Numbered from the stretch's first letter, positions 1-10,066 are shown. The stretch is 64,000 nt of DNA from Photobacterium aquimaris (GCF_002954455.1 NZ_MSCC01000001.1:220497-284496), one strand, 5' to 3'. The notes: generated by a model from the sequence alone, not told the origin. Program-made: numbers and translations.

Positions 1-367
1 TTTAGATAAAGGGTTACCGATTTTTGGTATCTGTCTTGGTCACCAAATTCTGGCATTGGCTAGTGGTGCACAAACAGTGAAAATGAAATTTGGTCACCAC
101 GGTGCTAACCACCCAGTAAAAGATCTTGAGCGTGATGTGGTAATGATCACCAGCCAAAACCACGGTTTTGCTGCTGATGAAGCAACCTTACCTGATAATC
201 TACGTGCAACTCATAAATCCCTGTTTGATGGCTCTTTACAAGGTATCCATCGTACCGACAAGCCAGCATTTAGTTTCCAAGGCCACCCAGAAGCGAGCCC
301 TGGTCCACATGATGCAGCACCACTATTTGATCATTTCATCGAACTAATCAAGAAACACAGCGCCTAA
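1..367 (+). CDS. carA: Carbamoyl-phosphate synthase small subunit (3' part)
   Basis: The window opens inside this gene; the reading frame (codons from base 2) is open from the edge to the TAA at 365-367, about 121 residues. It is the glutamine amidotransferase domain that hydrolyses glutamine and passes ammonia to CarB for arginine and pyrimidine synthesis. The nucleophile-elbow motif GICLGHQ with its catalytic Cys lies near the start, and the His/Glu part of the triad lies in GHPEASPGP near the C-terminus. carB follows 16 bases later, the usual carAB operon. The N-terminal half and the promoter lie outside the window. Confidence 0.97.
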   Translation, partial: LDKGLPIFGICLGHQILALASGAQTVKMKFGHHGANHPVKDLERDVVMITSQNHGFAADEATLPDNLRATHKSLFDGSLQGIHRTDKPAFSFQGHPEASPGPHDAAPLFDHFIELIKKHSA

Positions 368-383
368 ACTGGGAGTAGTAAAA

Positions 384-3300
384 ATGCCAAAACGTACTGA
401 CATTAAAAGTGTATTAATCTTAGGTGCTGGTCCGATTGTTATCGGTCAAGCGTGTGAATTCGACTACTCAGGTGCACAAGCATGTAAAGCGTTACGTGAA
501 GAGGGTTACCGCGTTATTCTGGTTAACTCAAATCCAGCAACGATCATGACCGACCCTGATATGGCGGATGCAACGTACATTGAGCCTATTCACTGGGAAG
601 TGGTACGCAAGATCATAGAAAAAGAACGTCCAGATGCAGTATTGCCAACGATGGGTGGCCAAACTGCACTTAACTGTGCGTTAGATCTTGAAAAGTATGG
701 CGTATTAAAAGAATTTAATGTCGAAATGATTGGCGCTACAGCTGACGCAATTGATAAAGCTGAAAACCGTTCACGTTTCGATAAAGCAATGAAAGCGATT
801 GGCCTTGAATGTCCACGCGCAGATACTGCAACCACCATGGAAGAAGCCTACAAAGTTCTCGATATGGTTGGCTTCCCTTGTATTATTCGCCCGTCGTTTA
901 CGATGGGTGGTACTGGTGGCGGTATTGCATACAACAAACAAGAATTTGAAGAAATCTGTTCGCGCGGTCTCGATTTATCACCAACCAGTGAGTTGTTGAT
1001 TGATGAATCACTGATTGGCTGGAAAGAATACGAAATGGAAGTGGTGCGTGATAAAAACGACAACTGCATTATCGTATGTGCGATTGAAAACTTTGACCCA
1101 ATGGGTATTCATACTGGTGACTCAATCACTGTTGCACCAGCACAAACACTAACGGATAAAGAATACCAGCTAATGCGTAATGCATCGCTAGCAGTATTAC
1201 GTGAAATTGGTGTTGAAACAGGTGGTTCAAACGTTCAGTTTGGTATTAACCCTGAAGATGGCCGTATGGTTATCATCGAAATGAACCCACGTGTATCACG
1301 CTCATCAGCATTAGCATCTAAAGCAACGGGTTTCCCGATTGCTAAAATTGCTGCAAAACTGGCGATTGGTTTCACCCTTGATGAACTAATGAATGATATC
1401 ACAGGTGGCGCAACACCAGCCTCGTTTGAACCAACGATTGACTATGTTGTAACTAAAATTCCTCGTTTTAACTTTGAAAAATTTGCGGGTGCTAACGATC
1501 GCCTAACGACGCAGATGAAATCTGTTGGTGAAGTAATGGCGATTGGCCGTAACCAACAAGAATCATTACATAAAGCTTTACGTGGTTTAGAAGTTGGCGC
1601 GAATGGTTTTGACGAGATGGTTGATCTTGATGAACCTGATGCAATGAGCAAAATTCGCTATGAACTAAAAGAAGCGGGTGCTGAGCGTATTTGGTACATC
1701 GGTGATGCATTCCGTGCGGGGATGTCAGTTGACGGTATCTTTAACCTTACCAACATTGACCGTTGGTTCTTGGTTCAAATCGAAGACATTATTAAAGACG
1801 AAGCACGCGTAAAAGCGGCAGGTTTTGCAGGTCTTAATGAACAATCACTACGTACATTAAAGCGTAAAGGTTTTGCTGATGCGCGCCTAGCTAAATTGCT
1901 TGGTGTCGCTGAAAGTGAAATTCGCAAGCTGCGTGACCAATTCAATATTCACCCAGTGTATAAGCGTGTTGATACTTGTGCAGCTGAGTTCTCATCAGAT
2001 ACTGCTTACATGTACTCATCTTATGATGATGAATGTGAAGCAAACCCAACCACTAAAGAAAAAATCATGATTCTTGGTGGTGGCCCTAACCGTATTGGTC
2101 AGGGAATTGAATTTGATTACTGTTGTGTACATGCATCACTAGCATTACGTGAAGACGGTTACGAAACCATTATGGTTAACTGTAACCCAGAAACAGTATC
2201 AACAGATTACGATACTTCTGACCGTTTGTACTTTGAACCAGTAACACTGGAAGATGTACTTGCGATTGCACGTGTTGAGAAACCAAAAGGTGTTATCGTT
2301 CAATACGGTGGCCAAACGCCACTTAAATTAGCACGTGCACTTGAAGCTGCTGGTGTGCCAATTATTGGTACGAGCCCAGATGCTATCGACCGTGCTGAAG
2401 ACCGTGAGCGTTTCCAACAAGCAGTTGACCGTTTAGGTTTATTACAACCTGAAAACGCAACCGTGACCACGATGGAGCAGGCGATTGAGAAATCAAAAAT
2501 CATCGGTTTCCCATTAGTGGTACGTCCATCGTATGTACTTGGTGGTCGTGCAATGGAAATTGTTTACGATGAGCAAGATTTACGTCGTTACTTTAATGAA
2601 GCAGTAAGTGTATCAAACGAATCACCAGTATTGTTAGACCGTTTCTTAGATGATGCGATTGAAGTCGATGTTGATGCGATTTGTGACGGCGAACAAGTGG
2701 TAATTGGCGGTATCATGGAGCATATCGAGCAAGCCGGTGTTCACTCTGGTGACTCAGCGTGTTCATTACCTGCTTATACGCTAAGCCAAGATATTCAAAA
2801 TGTAATGCGTGAGCAAGTGAAGAACTTAGCATTTGAATTAGGTGTTCGAGGTTTAATGAATACTCAGTTCGCTGTTAAAGATAACCAAGTTTACTTAATT
2901 GAAGTTAACCCGCGTGCTGCACGTACGGTACCATTTGTTTCAAAAGCAACTGGCGCACCATTGGCTAAGATTGCTGCGCGTGTAATGGCGGGTCAATCAC
3001 TTGAGTCGCAAGGTTTCACTAAAGAAATCATTCCACCGTATTACTCAGTAAAAGAAGTGGTACTGCCGTTTAATAAATTCCCAGGTGTTGATCCGCTGTT
3101 AGGCCCAGAAATGCGCTCAACAGGTGAGGTTATGGGTATCGGTAATACCTTTGCAGAAGCGTTTGCTAAAGCTGAGCTAGGCTGTGGTAAAGAGTATCCA
3201 TCATCAGGTCGTGCATTACTTTCTGTACGTGAAGGTGATAAGAAGCGTGTGGTTGATTTGGCTTCTAAGTTGATTAAACTTGGTTACCAACTTGATGCAA

Positions 3301-3602
3301 CTCATGGTACGGCGGTTATTCTTGGCGAAGCAGGTATTAACCCACGCTTGGTAAACAAGGTTCACGAAGGTCGTCCTCATATTCTTGACCGTATTAAGAA
3401 TAATGAGTACACCTACATTGTGAATACTGCAGAGGGTCGTCAAGCGATTGAGGATTCTAAGGTACTACGTCGTAGTGCTTTAGCTGAAAAGGTCAATTAC
3501 ACTACCACCTTGAACGCTGGTTTTGCGACTTGTCTGGCACACACTGCAGATGACCGTAACACAGTAACATCGATTCAAGAACTGCATGGAATGATTAAGT
3601 AA
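384..3602 (+). CDS. carB: Carbamoyl-phosphate synthase large subunit
   Basis: CarB (1072 residues, normal length) makes carbamoyl phosphate from bicarbonate, ammonia and two ATP. The two homologous ATP-grasp halves are visible: an N-terminal carboxyphosphate domain beginning with [15 protein letters not shown] and a second half beginning with [15 protein letters not shown] at about residue 558. An oligomerisation segment lies between them and the C-terminal 130 or so residues form the allosteric MGS-like domain. A GGAG ribosome site lies just before the ATG. It is co-transcribed with carA and ends at a hairpin terminator. Nothing is unusual. Confidence 0.98.
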   Translation: MPKRTDIKSVLILGAGPIVIGQACEFDYSGAQACKALREEGYRVILVNSNPATIMTDPDMADATYIEPIHWEVVRKIIEKERPDAVLPTMGGQTALNCALDLEKYGVLKEFNVEMIGATADAIDKAENRSRFDKAMKAIGLECPRADTATTMEEAYKVLDMVGFPCIIRPSFTMGGTGGGIAYNKQEFEEICSRGLDLSPTSELLIDESLIGWKEYEMEVVRDKNDNCIIVCAIENFDPMGIHTGDSITVAPAQTLTDKEYQLMRNASLAVLREIGVETGGSNVQFGINPEDGRMVIIEMNPRVSRSSALASKATGFPIAKIAAKLAIGFTLDELMNDITGGATPASFEPTIDYVVTKIPRFNFEKFAGANDRLTTQMKSVGEVMAIGRNQQESLHKALRGLEVGANGFDEMVDLDEPDAMSKIRYELKEAGAERIWYIGDAFRAGMSVDGIFNLTNIDRWFLVQIEDIIKDEARVKAAGFAGLNEQSLRTLKRKGFADARLAKLLGVAESEIRKLRDQFNIHPVYKRVDTCAAEFSSDTAYMYSSYDDECEANPTTKEKIMILGGGPNRIGQGIEFDYCCVHASLALREDGYETIMVNCNPETVSTDYDTSDRLYFEPVTLEDVLAIARVEKPKGVIVQYGGQTPLKLARALEAAGVPIIGTSPDAIDRAEDRERFQQAVDRLGLLQPENATVTTMEQAIEKSKIIGFPLVVRPSYVLGGRAMEIVYDEQDLRRYFNEAVSVSNESPVLLDRFLDDAIEVDVDAICDGEQVVIGGIMEHIEQAGVHSGDSACSLPAYTLSQDIQNVMREQVKNLAFELGVRGLMNTQFAVKDNQVYLIEVNPRAARTVPFVSKATGAPLAKIAARVMAGQSLESQGFTKEIIPPYYSVKEVVLPFNKFPGVDPLLGPEMRSTGEVMGIGNTFAEAFAKAELGCGKEYPSSGRALLSVREGDKKRVVDLASKLIKLGYQLDATHGTAVILGEAGINPRLVNKVHEGRPHILDRIKNNEYTYIVNTAEGRQAIEDSKVLRRSALAEKVNYTTTLNAGFATCLAHTADDRNTVTSIQELHGMIK

Positions 3603-3627
3603 TCGTATTTCGATACATAATTAAATT

Positions 3628-3657
3628 AAAGCCGATCATGAAATGATCGGCTTTTTT
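3628..3657 (+). terminator. Intrinsic terminator of carAB
   Basis: A 12-bp perfect stem (AAAGCCGATCAT with ATGATCGGCTTT, three-base loop) is followed by a T-rich tail. It begins 26 bases after the carB stop. Confidence 0.9.
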
Positions 3658-3710
3658 ATTTGATAGCATTATCGCTTGTTGTGTTTTAGAAAATACTAGA
3701 TTTGGTTGCA

Positions 3711-3861
3711 GCAATGTACTAATAGCGTACAATGCAGTCGTCGCAGTAGGCGATATATTTTTGGAGATGTAAGTGAACGATACCGACCACCCCCCGAGTA
3801 TGATGGTGGAAAATCAAGTCTAGCAACGGTATTTGTAACAGTTCCGTGCTGCCAGGCTCGG
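3711..3861 (+). promoter_or_regulatory. Structured leader upstream of the MgtE-like gene
   Basis: The roughly 290 bases between the carB terminator and the transporter ORF are more structured than ordinary spacer. Visible pairings are: GCAATGTAC/GTACAATGC (3711-3719 with 3727-3735, one mismatch); ATACCG/CGGTAT (3780-3785 with 3827-3832) enclosing CCACC/GGTGG (3787-3791 with 3805-3809); and a competing CCGAG/CTCGG (3794-3798 with 3857-3861). The second and third sets overlap the short upstream ORF at 3773-3823, so ribosome position could change the fold. I do not recognise M-box or yybP-ykoY riboswitch motifs. A regulatory role is inference. Confidence 0.4.
3773..3823 (+). CDS. Putative 16-residue leader peptide upstream of magnesium transporter
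   Basis: A GTG start at 3773 has a good ribosome site (GGAG, six bases upstream). It opens a short ORF that ends at TAG 3821-3823 and reads MNDTDHPPSMMVENQV. It carries two Asp and a Pro-Pro pair within the first eight codons. Known magnesium-responsive leader peptides of enteric bacteria (MgtL before mgtA) are likewise short, acidic and proline-bearing, and cause ribosome instability or stalling at low magnesium. The downstream gene is an MgtE-type transporter. Translation and function are inferred. It is too short for ordinary gene calling and could be chance. Confidence 0.4.
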   Translation: MNDTDHPPSMMVENQV

Positions 3862-3946
3862 AATAATATGTCCTTCTTTTAGTGCGATAACTTATCCACG
3901 ATATTTTCCTCGATTTTCCCGTTTATATTTCAATGCAATTTGACTA

Positions 3947-4882
3947 TTGAATACCCTCAATACCAGTCTATTTATGGCTGTTATTAGCGGTAGGCCTAAT
4001 GGTATGCCTGCTATAGTTGAGGGCCAAGTTTTAAATTGTGACGGTCGCTACTTATTACTCTTATTTGAGTATCAGTTAACCGGGAAACCTGTCATGACAG
4101 TAATGAATTTTGCAGCCTATGCCGCTGCTGCAACAACTACTAACTTAGATCAACGCGATGCTTTAGCTGTGCGCAATGCTTTTCTAAAATATGATTTAGA
4201 TGAGCAAGCACAATTATTAGCAAAAATGGCCTTACCCGAAGCATTAGTCATGCTTCATGAATGCCCTTTACGCCATGTTCAATTATTACTTGATCGTCTT
4301 GATGAACGTAAAGAAGACGTTAAAGTGCGACAATTGGCTAATGGATTAGGGTTGATTTGTTCTGAAGTTGAACCTGTAGGGCATTATTTACAAAATAGTG
4401 TATTTAGTCACGTGCGTGAACGCATTGGTTGGATTGTTGGTTTAGCTTTAATGGGCATTATTTCAGGTTTAATTATCTCTCATTATGAAGACACATTAAG
4501 CCAATTAGTGTTACTTGCGATTTATATGCCTGTGATAGCTGCTGCTGGTGGTAATACAGGTTCGCAAGCAGCGACGCTTGTTGTACGTGCATTAGCGATG
4601 GAGGAAATACGATCTCGAGATTGGATGGCGGTCTTATGGAAAGAATTTCGTGTTTCATTAGTGATTGCGTTTGGACTAGCGGCTGTGATCGTTGGTCGAG
4701 TGGTATTCTTTAGTGGTCATGTGGTATCAACCAGTGCTGGGGGATTATTGCCATTAATTGCGCGCGCATTTAACCTAGATCCTGCAGTGCTTGTAAGCCC
4801 CGTATTAGCTTCAATGGTTGATATTACAGGGATGGTTATTTATTTTAACACCATTAATTGGATCCTTGGGTTAGGCCATTAA
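3947..4882 (+). CDS. MgtE/SLC41-family magnesium transporter, short and possibly lacking one membrane helix
   Basis: The C-terminal part is clearly an MgtE membrane domain: GLALMGIISGLIIS, then MPVIAAAGGNTGSQAATLVVRAL, LLPLIARAFNLDPAVL and DITGMVIYF. These lines form the ion pore in MgtE. The protein has no CBS domains and only a short helical N-terminal part. Between the third helix (ending VVFFSGHVV) and LLPL there are only a few residues, where relatives have a whole extra helix of about 25-30 residues. This looks like an in-frame deletion. The start is uncertain: the frame opens at TTG 3947 without a ribosome site, and ATGs at 4004 or 4094 are alternatives. It may be a functional short form or a decaying gene. 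Confidence 0.7.
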   Translation: MNTLNTSLFMAVISGRPNGMPAIVEGQVLNCDGRYLLLLFEYQLTGKPVMTVMNFAAYAAAATTTNLDQRDALAVRNAFLKYDLDEQAQLLAKMALPEALVMLHECPLRHVQLLLDRLDERKEDVKVRQLANGLGLICSEVEPVGHYLQNSVFSHVRERIGWIVGLALMGIISGLIISHYEDTLSQLVLLAIYMPVIAAAGGNTGSQAATLVVRALAMEEIRSRDWMAVLWKEFRVSLVIAFGLAAVIVGRVVFFSGHVVSTSAGGLLPLIARAFNLDPAVLVSPVLASMVDITGMVIYFNTINWILGLGH

Positions 4883-4944
4883 TTATGATGGTTATGGCGT
4901 ATTAGTTAACCGTTAATTATGGTAATTGTGATTAACTGTTTTAA

Positions 4945-5001
4945 AAAAGCCCTGTTTATTGATGAATGTTTTTAAGATTATCATCGATAAATAGGGCTTT
5001 T
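4945..5001. terminator. Bidirectional terminator between mgtE-like gene and dacB
   Basis: A stem of about 21 bp, starting AAAAGCCCT and ending AGGGCTTTT, has two G-U pairs and T runs readable on both strands. It separates two convergent genes. Confidence 0.85.
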
Positions 5002-5030
5002 AGATGTTGCTAACGAATATTGTCAGTCAA

Positions 5031-6452
5031 TCAGTAATTATTATATAGCGACGTATAATATTGCTTTTCAAACTGATTGATTGGCGGTAACGGACTCGCC
5101 TTTAATTCGGCATCTGTTGGGTAATAGTTAGTTACCAGCTGTACAAATAATAGTGGCTCACCAGATTTAGTTTTAATAATACCAGCAAGATTATAAGTGC
5201 CAAATAATGAGCCTGTTTTGGCAATAATATTATTTTTTAACGGCGCAGTTTGAACACTTTTACGGTATTGAAGAGTGCCACTTTTACCTGCAACGGGTAA
5301 ATCGGTGATTAATCCTAGTTTCGGGTGCTGGTAAATGTAAGTAAGCACTTCCATTAAATCATGGGTGTTTAAGCGGTTATTACGCGAAAGGCCTGAACCA
5401 TCAACCATAATAGTGTTAGATAAATCAATATTGGCTTTTTGTTTTAGGATCGCTTTAATAGCGGCGACACCATTGGCATAATTACCCGCTTGATTAAAGT
5501 ATTTAGCGCCGATGGTTTTAGCAAGGTTATCGGCAAATAAATTATCAGAACGTTTAAGCATGATATACAGCAGTGTCGTTAATGGCGCAGACTGATGGGT
5601 TGCAATGATCTTACCGCTGATGGTGTCATTACGTAAAATTTTACCGTCTAAATTGATCCCTGCTTGTTTTAATTCACGCTTAATAATAGCTGTTGTATAT
5701 AGCGTGGTATTTTGTACCGCAAATCGCAGCGCGAGTGGATCTTTTTTAGGTTGAATACAGCCTGTGATGTGGTAGTTATTATTATCATTGGCTTGCAGTG
5801 ATAGCTCACAGTGGTGTTCTTTTTGCTGTGTTTTGGTGACCACAATTGCATCATTGGTAGCAGTAATTGGCTGGTGGCTAGGAATATGTAGCCGTGTTTT
5901 AGCACCAAAAGCCATGTTTGAATATAACGCCCCTTCAAAACAGTTATGCTCCAAAGTAATGCTACTTGATGGCGCACTGTAGCACTGAGTCAGCATATCC
6001 CACGGTGAGCCTACCGCATGTTCAAATCCGGTAAAGTGACCACCATTAAGATAAAGATTACCTTTAATTGTACTAACACCTTGTTGCTTGAGTTGGCGTA
6101 ACAAGTTGGCAATATCACTGCTTTTTAGGGTTGGATCACCATTAAAATTTAAAATAACATTATTGCCTTGAGTCTCAAGGTTAGTACTAAAACGGAAATC
6201 ATTACCTAAATATAATTTAGCCGCAAGTGCGGTTAATAACTTTTGAGTACTAGCTGGTGCTTGGAGATGGCTGGCTTGGTGTTGGTAAATGATTTTGTTG
6301 GTTGCAGGGTTAACAACCAGTAGTGAGGCATCACTACCTGTCGGTAATTGCTTGAGGGCTTGCTGAGGCGCAAACGCTGCAAGTGATGGCATGCTTGTTA
6401 GCAGCAAGGCAGAACAAATAAGTCTTTTAAGCATCTTTAGGAATATTGGCAT
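5031..6452 (-). CDS. dacB: D-alanyl-D-alanine carboxypeptidase/endopeptidase (PBP4)
   Basis: This periplasmic low-molecular-weight penicillin-binding protein trims and cleaves peptidoglycan cross-links. A signal peptide (hydrophobic LICSALLLTSMPSLA) is followed by the three active-site motifs: STQK (S68, K71), SDN (302-304) and KTG (412-414). The 473 residues match the PBP4 class, which has a large insert between the first two motifs. An ATG six codons downstream (MLKRL...) is an alternative start; neither has a strong ribosome site. In E. coli dacB is divergent from greA; here a porin lies between them. Confidence 0.95.
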   Translation of the reverse strand: MPIFLKMLKRLICSALLLTSMPSLAAFAPQQALKQLPTGSDASLLVVNPATNKIIYQHQASHLQAPASTQKLLTALAAKLYLGNDFRFSTNLETQGNNVILNFNGDPTLKSSDIANLLRQLKQQGVSTIKGNLYLNGGHFTGFEHAVGSPWDMLTQCYSAPSSSITLEHNCFEGALYSNMAFGAKTRLHIPSHQPITATNDAIVVTKTQQKEHHCELSLQANDNNNYHITGCIQPKKDPLALRFAVQNTTLYTTAIIKRELKQAGINLDGKILRNDTISGKIIATHQSAPLTTLLYIMLKRSDNLFADNLAKTIGAKYFNQAGNYANGVAAIKAILKQKANIDLSNTIMVDGSGLSRNNRLNTHDLMEVLTYIYQHPKLGLITDLPVAGKSGTLQYRKSVQTAPLKNNIIAKTGSLFGTYNLAGIIKTKSGEPLLFVQLVTNYYPTDAELKASPLPPINQFEKQYYTSLYNNY

Positions 6453-6544
6453 AAATAAAATGAATCATAATCATAGCTTTTTTAACACTGTTAGTAAAAA
6501 AAGCCGTTTGATATCGTTATCACCAATAATGTGTTAGCTAAGAT

Positions 6545-6576
6545 AGCAAAAAGCGCCGACCGAGGCCGACGCTTTG
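6545..6576 (-). terminator. Terminator of the porin gene
   Basis: On the minus strand an imperfect GC-rich stem (AAAGCG...CGCTTT outer pairs, with CG pairs inside) is followed by TTTTTG. It lies just after the porin stop. Confidence 0.7.
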
Positions 6577-6599
6577 TAGTACGCTTTTAATCGTTTGGA

Positions 6600-7664
6600 T
6601 TAGAAGTCGTAACGTGCACCAAGAACAACTTGGTCAGATGCTGCAACTTTACCTACTTTGTTCTTATCAAGCATGTTGAATGTGTAAGAAGCGTAAGTAC
6701 GGAAGTTGCTGTTGAAGTAGTAAGTACCGTCAACAGATAGTTGGTTTGCTAACTCATCGTAAGCACCGCTAGTGTTACGCTCGTCTTTCATGAAGCCGTA
6801 AGTAGTAGTAAATACGGCTTTACCCATAGTGTAAGCGGCTGCGAATTCGTAACCTTGAGAATCTGTTACGTCGCCATTCACTAGGTTAGTTGCATCACGG
6901 TGACCGTACTTGTATAGACCACCGAAGTATAGATCGCCCATAGTGTAAGATGCTACAGCAAATGTTTGCTTAGATGTTTGGTTTACTGGGTTGTTGATTG
7001 CAGTTTGATCTTTCTGCTGCGCGTAACCAGCACCAAGAGCAAGGCCTGTATCTGCTACATTGTATTTAACCGCAGTTGAGAAACCATTCTGGTTTGTTTT
7101 CTGACCAGTTTTTTCGTTGTAAGCCGCGCCATCAAATACGTAGTTCGCTTTGAAAGTTAGGTTATTAAATGTACCTGAGTAAGCTAGGTTATTTGTAGTA
7201 CGGTCAGATACAGCTAGCTTAGAACCACCAACAACAGAACCTGCGTATGCCATGATATCAGTGAAATCAGTGATCATACCTAGAGAGCCGTCAGCCTTAC
7301 CGTAAACGATTTGGCCGTACTTATCGCTGTTTACACCCGCATAGATGTAACGGTTTTCATCGTTAGCGTTATCAGCTTTGAATTCACGCTCAAAGTAACC
7401 AATACCTTGTACGCCGTCAGCGATTTGTGTTTTAGCATCAATGTTTACACGTACACGTGAAATGTCAGTTACATCGTTGCTTGTGTGTTGCTTTAGAACG
7501 TCAGTAACTTGGTCGTTTGTTGCGTTCTCAGAAGAAAGTGCGCGAGCTTCTACACGGCCGCCGATAGCTAGGCTAGAAGTGTCATCTGAGTAAACTGTTG
7601 CTGCTGATGCTGCGCCAGAGAAAGTCGCTGCTGCTACTGCTAGAGCAATTAGGTTCTTGTTCAT
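6600..7664 (-). CDS. Outer-membrane general porin, OmpU/OmpH-like
   Basis: This is a 354-residue trimeric beta-barrel porin of the Vibrionaceae type. It has a clear signal peptide (MNKNLIALAVAAATFSGAASA), then the mature start ATVYSDD and alternating amphipathic strands rich in Tyr and Gly. It ends in ...VVLGARYDF, the C-terminal Phe used for BAM recognition. The ribosome site AAGGA precedes the ATG. It sits alone with a 600-base upstream region, which suggests separate regulation. Codon use is highly biased, consistent with strong expression. Family membership is certain; the exact porin name is not. Confidence 0.93.
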   Translation of the reverse strand: MNKNLIALAVAAATFSGAASAATVYSDDTSSLAIGGRVEARALSSENATNDQVTDVLKQHTSNDVTDISRVRVNIDAKTQIADGVQGIGYFEREFKADNANDENRYIYAGVNSDKYGQIVYGKADGSLGMITDFTDIMAYAGSVVGGSKLAVSDRTTNNLAYSGTFNNLTFKANYVFDGAAYNEKTGQKTNQNGFSTAVKYNVADTGLALGAGYAQQKDQTAINNPVNQTSKQTFAVASYTMGDLYFGGLYKYGHRDATNLVNGDVTDSQGYEFAAAYTMGKAVFTTTYGFMKDERNTSGAYDELANQLSVDGTYYFNSNFRTYASYTFNMLDKNKVGKVAASDQVVLGARYDF

Positions 7665-8268
7665 TACCGAATCCTTTATATGATTTTTTTATAGGTTGCA
7701 TTTTGATGCCAAATGCTATGGCGTTCTTTTTACTTGTGTCATTGGTAATATGTTAGTAAAAAAAACTGAAAAATAGTTTAAATAAGTGGTTTTTAGTTTT
7801 TATGGTACTTATCGTGTTTTTTATCAGTGTGTTAGCTAAATAAGTAAAAGTTCTAATTATTTTTTGAATTTTAGTTCTATTTAGAAAATATTGTTTTTTT
7901 TATATTTAAAAAGGACATTTTTATTTGTAAGAGTGTGATTTAGCGCGCTTTTTGATATGGCTTAGATTGTAACGTTTTTTATGTTGTTAGCGCCAATATC
8001 ACAATAGTAAGTGCTGACATTAAAGCGTGTTTGATCTTTGGTGGCTATTAATCGCGACACGGATGTTTTTAGGACTGCGGTGAAATAAAAGAATTAGCAT
8101 AAAAATGACAGTTAAATACGGATTATCATTTATCAATGATGATCTCTGAGTCATCTTTGTTTAAAATAAACCAAATCATTTTTTATTCTGTCGGGCTAGC
8201 CATGGGCTAGACTGGCGCTATTTACCTGAAATTGGCGAGCGCTATCAGGTTACAGAGGCTATTTATTT
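7665..8268. other. 604-base intergenic region between porin and greA
   Basis: Divergent promoters for the porin (minus) and greA (plus) must lie here. The sequence is AT-rich, with long T runs at 7745-7920 and no ORF of note. A short imperfect repeat (GGGCTAGCCATGGGCTAGAC, 8192-8211) lies near greA. I could not assign individual promoter elements or an sRNA with confidence. Confidence 0.5.
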
Positions 8269-8742
8269 ATGGAAAAAGTACCAATGACTGTTCGCGGCGA
8301 ACAAAAGCTGCTCAAGGAACTTGAGGTATTATTAAAGCGTCGTCCGCTTATTTCTCAAGCGATTGCTGAAGCACGTGAACTTGGTGACTTAAAAGAAAAT
8401 GCTGAGTACCACGCTGCACGTGAAGAGCAGGGTATTTGTGAAGCACAAATTCGTGATATTGAATATAAATTATCAGTTGCCCAAGTTATTGATGTAACAA
8501 CATTAGCAAACACAGGTAAAGTTATTTTTGGTACCACTATTAAACTGTTAGATTTAGATAGTGATAAAGAAATGAATTATTGCATCGTCGGTGATGACGA
8601 AGCAGATATTAAGCAAAATTTAATTTCAGTTAACTCACCGATTGCACGTGGTTTAATTGGTAAGCTAGTTGGTGACGAAGTTCAAATTACAACACCTGGC
8701 GGCTTAAAAGAATTTGAAATCATGGATGTACAATACATTTAA
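8269..8742 (+). CDS. greA: Transcription elongation factor GreA
   Basis: GreA (157 residues, normal) rescues backtracked RNA polymerase by stimulating transcript cleavage through the secondary channel. The N-terminal coiled coil carries the acidic tip motif [16 protein letters not shown], and the C-terminal FKBP-like domain contains [16 protein letters not shown]. It is transcribed alone and ends at a strong bidirectional terminator shared with yhbY. Confidence 0.98.
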   Translation: MEKVPMTVRGEQKLLKELEVLLKRRPLISQAIAEARELGDLKENAEYHAAREEQGICEAQIRDIEYKLSVAQVIDVTTLANTGKVIFGTTIKLLDLDSDKEMNYCIVGDDEADIKQNLISVNSPIARGLIGKLVGDEVQITTPGGLKEFEIMDVQYI

Positions 8743-8862
8743 TATTTAATTGCTGTTTGTTGTTCGTAAAAATTTAGACTATGTTTGACAAATAAGCGTT
8801 AACTTATTAATTACGGTAAGGTTTGTCGTTAACAAAATATGTTTATTGCTAACGACGAATAT

Positions 8863-8889
8863 AAAAAAGGCCGCTAGGCGGCCTTTTTT
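8863..8889. terminator. Bidirectional terminator between greA and yhbY
   Basis: A perfect stem AAAAAAGGCCGC/GCGGCCTTTTTT has a three-base loop. Its right edge overlaps the first bases of the yhbY stop codon on the opposite strand, an unusually tight packing. Confidence 0.92.
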
Positions 8890-9184
8890 ATTTACGAGGA
8901 AGTTCGATTTTACGATCTTCTGTTTGACGGTAAAGCACTAATGTTTTACCAATCACCTGTACTTTTTCAGCTTTAGTTTCGCGAATAATAGCGTCGACGA
9001 TTAATAATTTAGTTTCACGATCTTCAGAAGCCACTTTTACTTTAATAAGCTCATGGTGGTTTAGGGCTAAATCGATTTCGGCTAATACTGCTTCAGTTAG
9101 GCCGTTGGCACCCATAAGAACAACAGGTTTTAGGTTGTGAGCAAGGCCTTTTAAGAACTGCTTTTGTTTTGTGCTTAGATTCAT
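8888..9184 (-). CDS. yhbY: Ribosome assembly RNA-binding protein YhbY
   Basis: This 98-residue single CRM domain protein is found in pre-50S particles. It begins with the typical MNLSTKQKQFLKGLAHNLKP and has the GxxG-like loop LMGANGLTEAVLAEID and the end LVLYRQTEDRKIELPRK. It is divergent from rlmE, which modifies 23S rRNA, as in E. coli. Confidence 0.96.
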   Translation of the reverse strand: MNLSTKQKQFLKGLAHNLKPVVLMGANGLTEAVLAEIDLALNHHELIKVKVASEDRETKLLIVDAIIRETKAEKVQVIGKTLVLYRQTEDRKIELPRK

Positions 9185-9396
9185 GATGACTCTATTTTTT
9201 TAGTTACAAGGGTTGAAAACGCGACATTCTACCGCCATCTAGTCTAGAAGACTAATTTGTTTAATAGATGACAGTCGGAAAATTTACAGTGATTATGTTG
9301 CACTGCACATTTTTAGGGCGCAATCTAATGAATTAGGTGCGATAAAGTCTTTAGCCGACGTATACTTACTAAGTATGGCAACTCATTAGGTTTAGC
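9185..9396. other. Divergent promoter region yhbY / rlmE-ftsH
   Basis: These 212 bases must hold promoters for both directions. A hairpin CGCA..CTAAT/ATTAG..GCG is visible at 9319-9341. E. coli rlmE-ftsH is a sigma-32 heat-shock operon; I looked for a CTTGAA/CCCCAT pair and did not find a convincing one. Confidence 0.4.
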
Positions 9397-10026
9397 ATGA
9401 GTAGAAAAAAACAATCCGCTAGCTCAGGCCGGTGGTTAAAAGAACATTTTGACGATAAATATGTACAAGAAGCACAAAAACGGGGCTACCGTTCACGGGC
9501 TTTCTTTAAAATTGAAGAAATTCAAAATAAAGATAAATTATTAAAACCGGGCATGACAGTGGTTGACCTTGGTGCTGCACCAGGTGGTTGGTCACAGTAC
9601 GCGGCAGAAATTGTAGGTGATGAAGGACAGGTCATCGCTTGTGATATTTTGCCAATGGATTCACTGCCGGGGGTTAGTTTCCTCCAAGGTGATTTCCGTG
9701 AAGAAGCAGTATTAGAGGCTTTATTAACACGCATTCAACCAGATATGGTTGATGTGGTAATGTCTGATATGGCTCCTAATATGAGTGGTAACCTTGCATC
9801 CGACCAACCTCGAGCTATGTATCTTGTTGAGCTTGCATTAGATATGTGTCGACAAGTGCTTGCACCGAATGGCAGTTTTGCGGTAAAAGTTTTCCAAGGT
9901 GAAGGCTTTGACCAATATTTAGCTGATATTCGTAGCATGTTTAAAGTGGTCAAAATTCGTAAACCTGATTCCTCGCGAGATCGTTCGCGTGAAGTCTATA
10001 TTGTGGCTACAGGTTACAAACTGTAG
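9397..10026 (+). CDS. rlmE: 23S rRNA 2'-O-methyltransferase RlmE (FtsJ/RrmJ)
   Basis: RlmE methylates the ribose of U2552 in the 50S A-loop, a late assembly step. The SAM-binding motif [13 protein letters not shown] lies near residue 55, and the K-D-K-E catalytic set is recognisable ([40 protein letters not shown]). The 209 residues are normal. It forms an operon with ftsH, which starts 40 bases after its stop. Confidence 0.97.
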   Translation: MSRKKQSASSGRWLKEHFDDKYVQEAQKRGYRSRAFFKIEEIQNKDKLLKPGMTVVDLGAAPGGWSQYAAEIVGDEGQVIACDILPMDSLPGVSFLQGDFREEAVLEALLTRIQPDMVDVVMSDMAPNMSGNLASDQPRAMYLVELALDMCRQVLAPNGSFAVKVFQGEGFDQYLADIRSMFKVVKIRKPDSSRDRSREVYIVATGYKL

Positions 10027-10066
10027 TAATCTACATTCATCTTTTAGTTATCGCGAGGTTAACACC

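Noticed and set aside
3700..3946. Known magnesium or manganese riboswitch (M-box, yybP-ykoY) before the MgtE-like gene
   Set aside because: None of the conserved core motifs that I know for these classes is present; only generic stems and a short ORF are visible.
9185..9396. Sigma-32 promoter for rlmE-ftsH
   Set aside because: Expected from E. coli, but no convincing CTTGAA/CCCCAT pair could be seen.
9989..10066. Extended N-terminus of FtsH overlapping rlmE
   Set aside because: The residues are not family-like, and a correctly spaced ribosome site supports TTG 10067.
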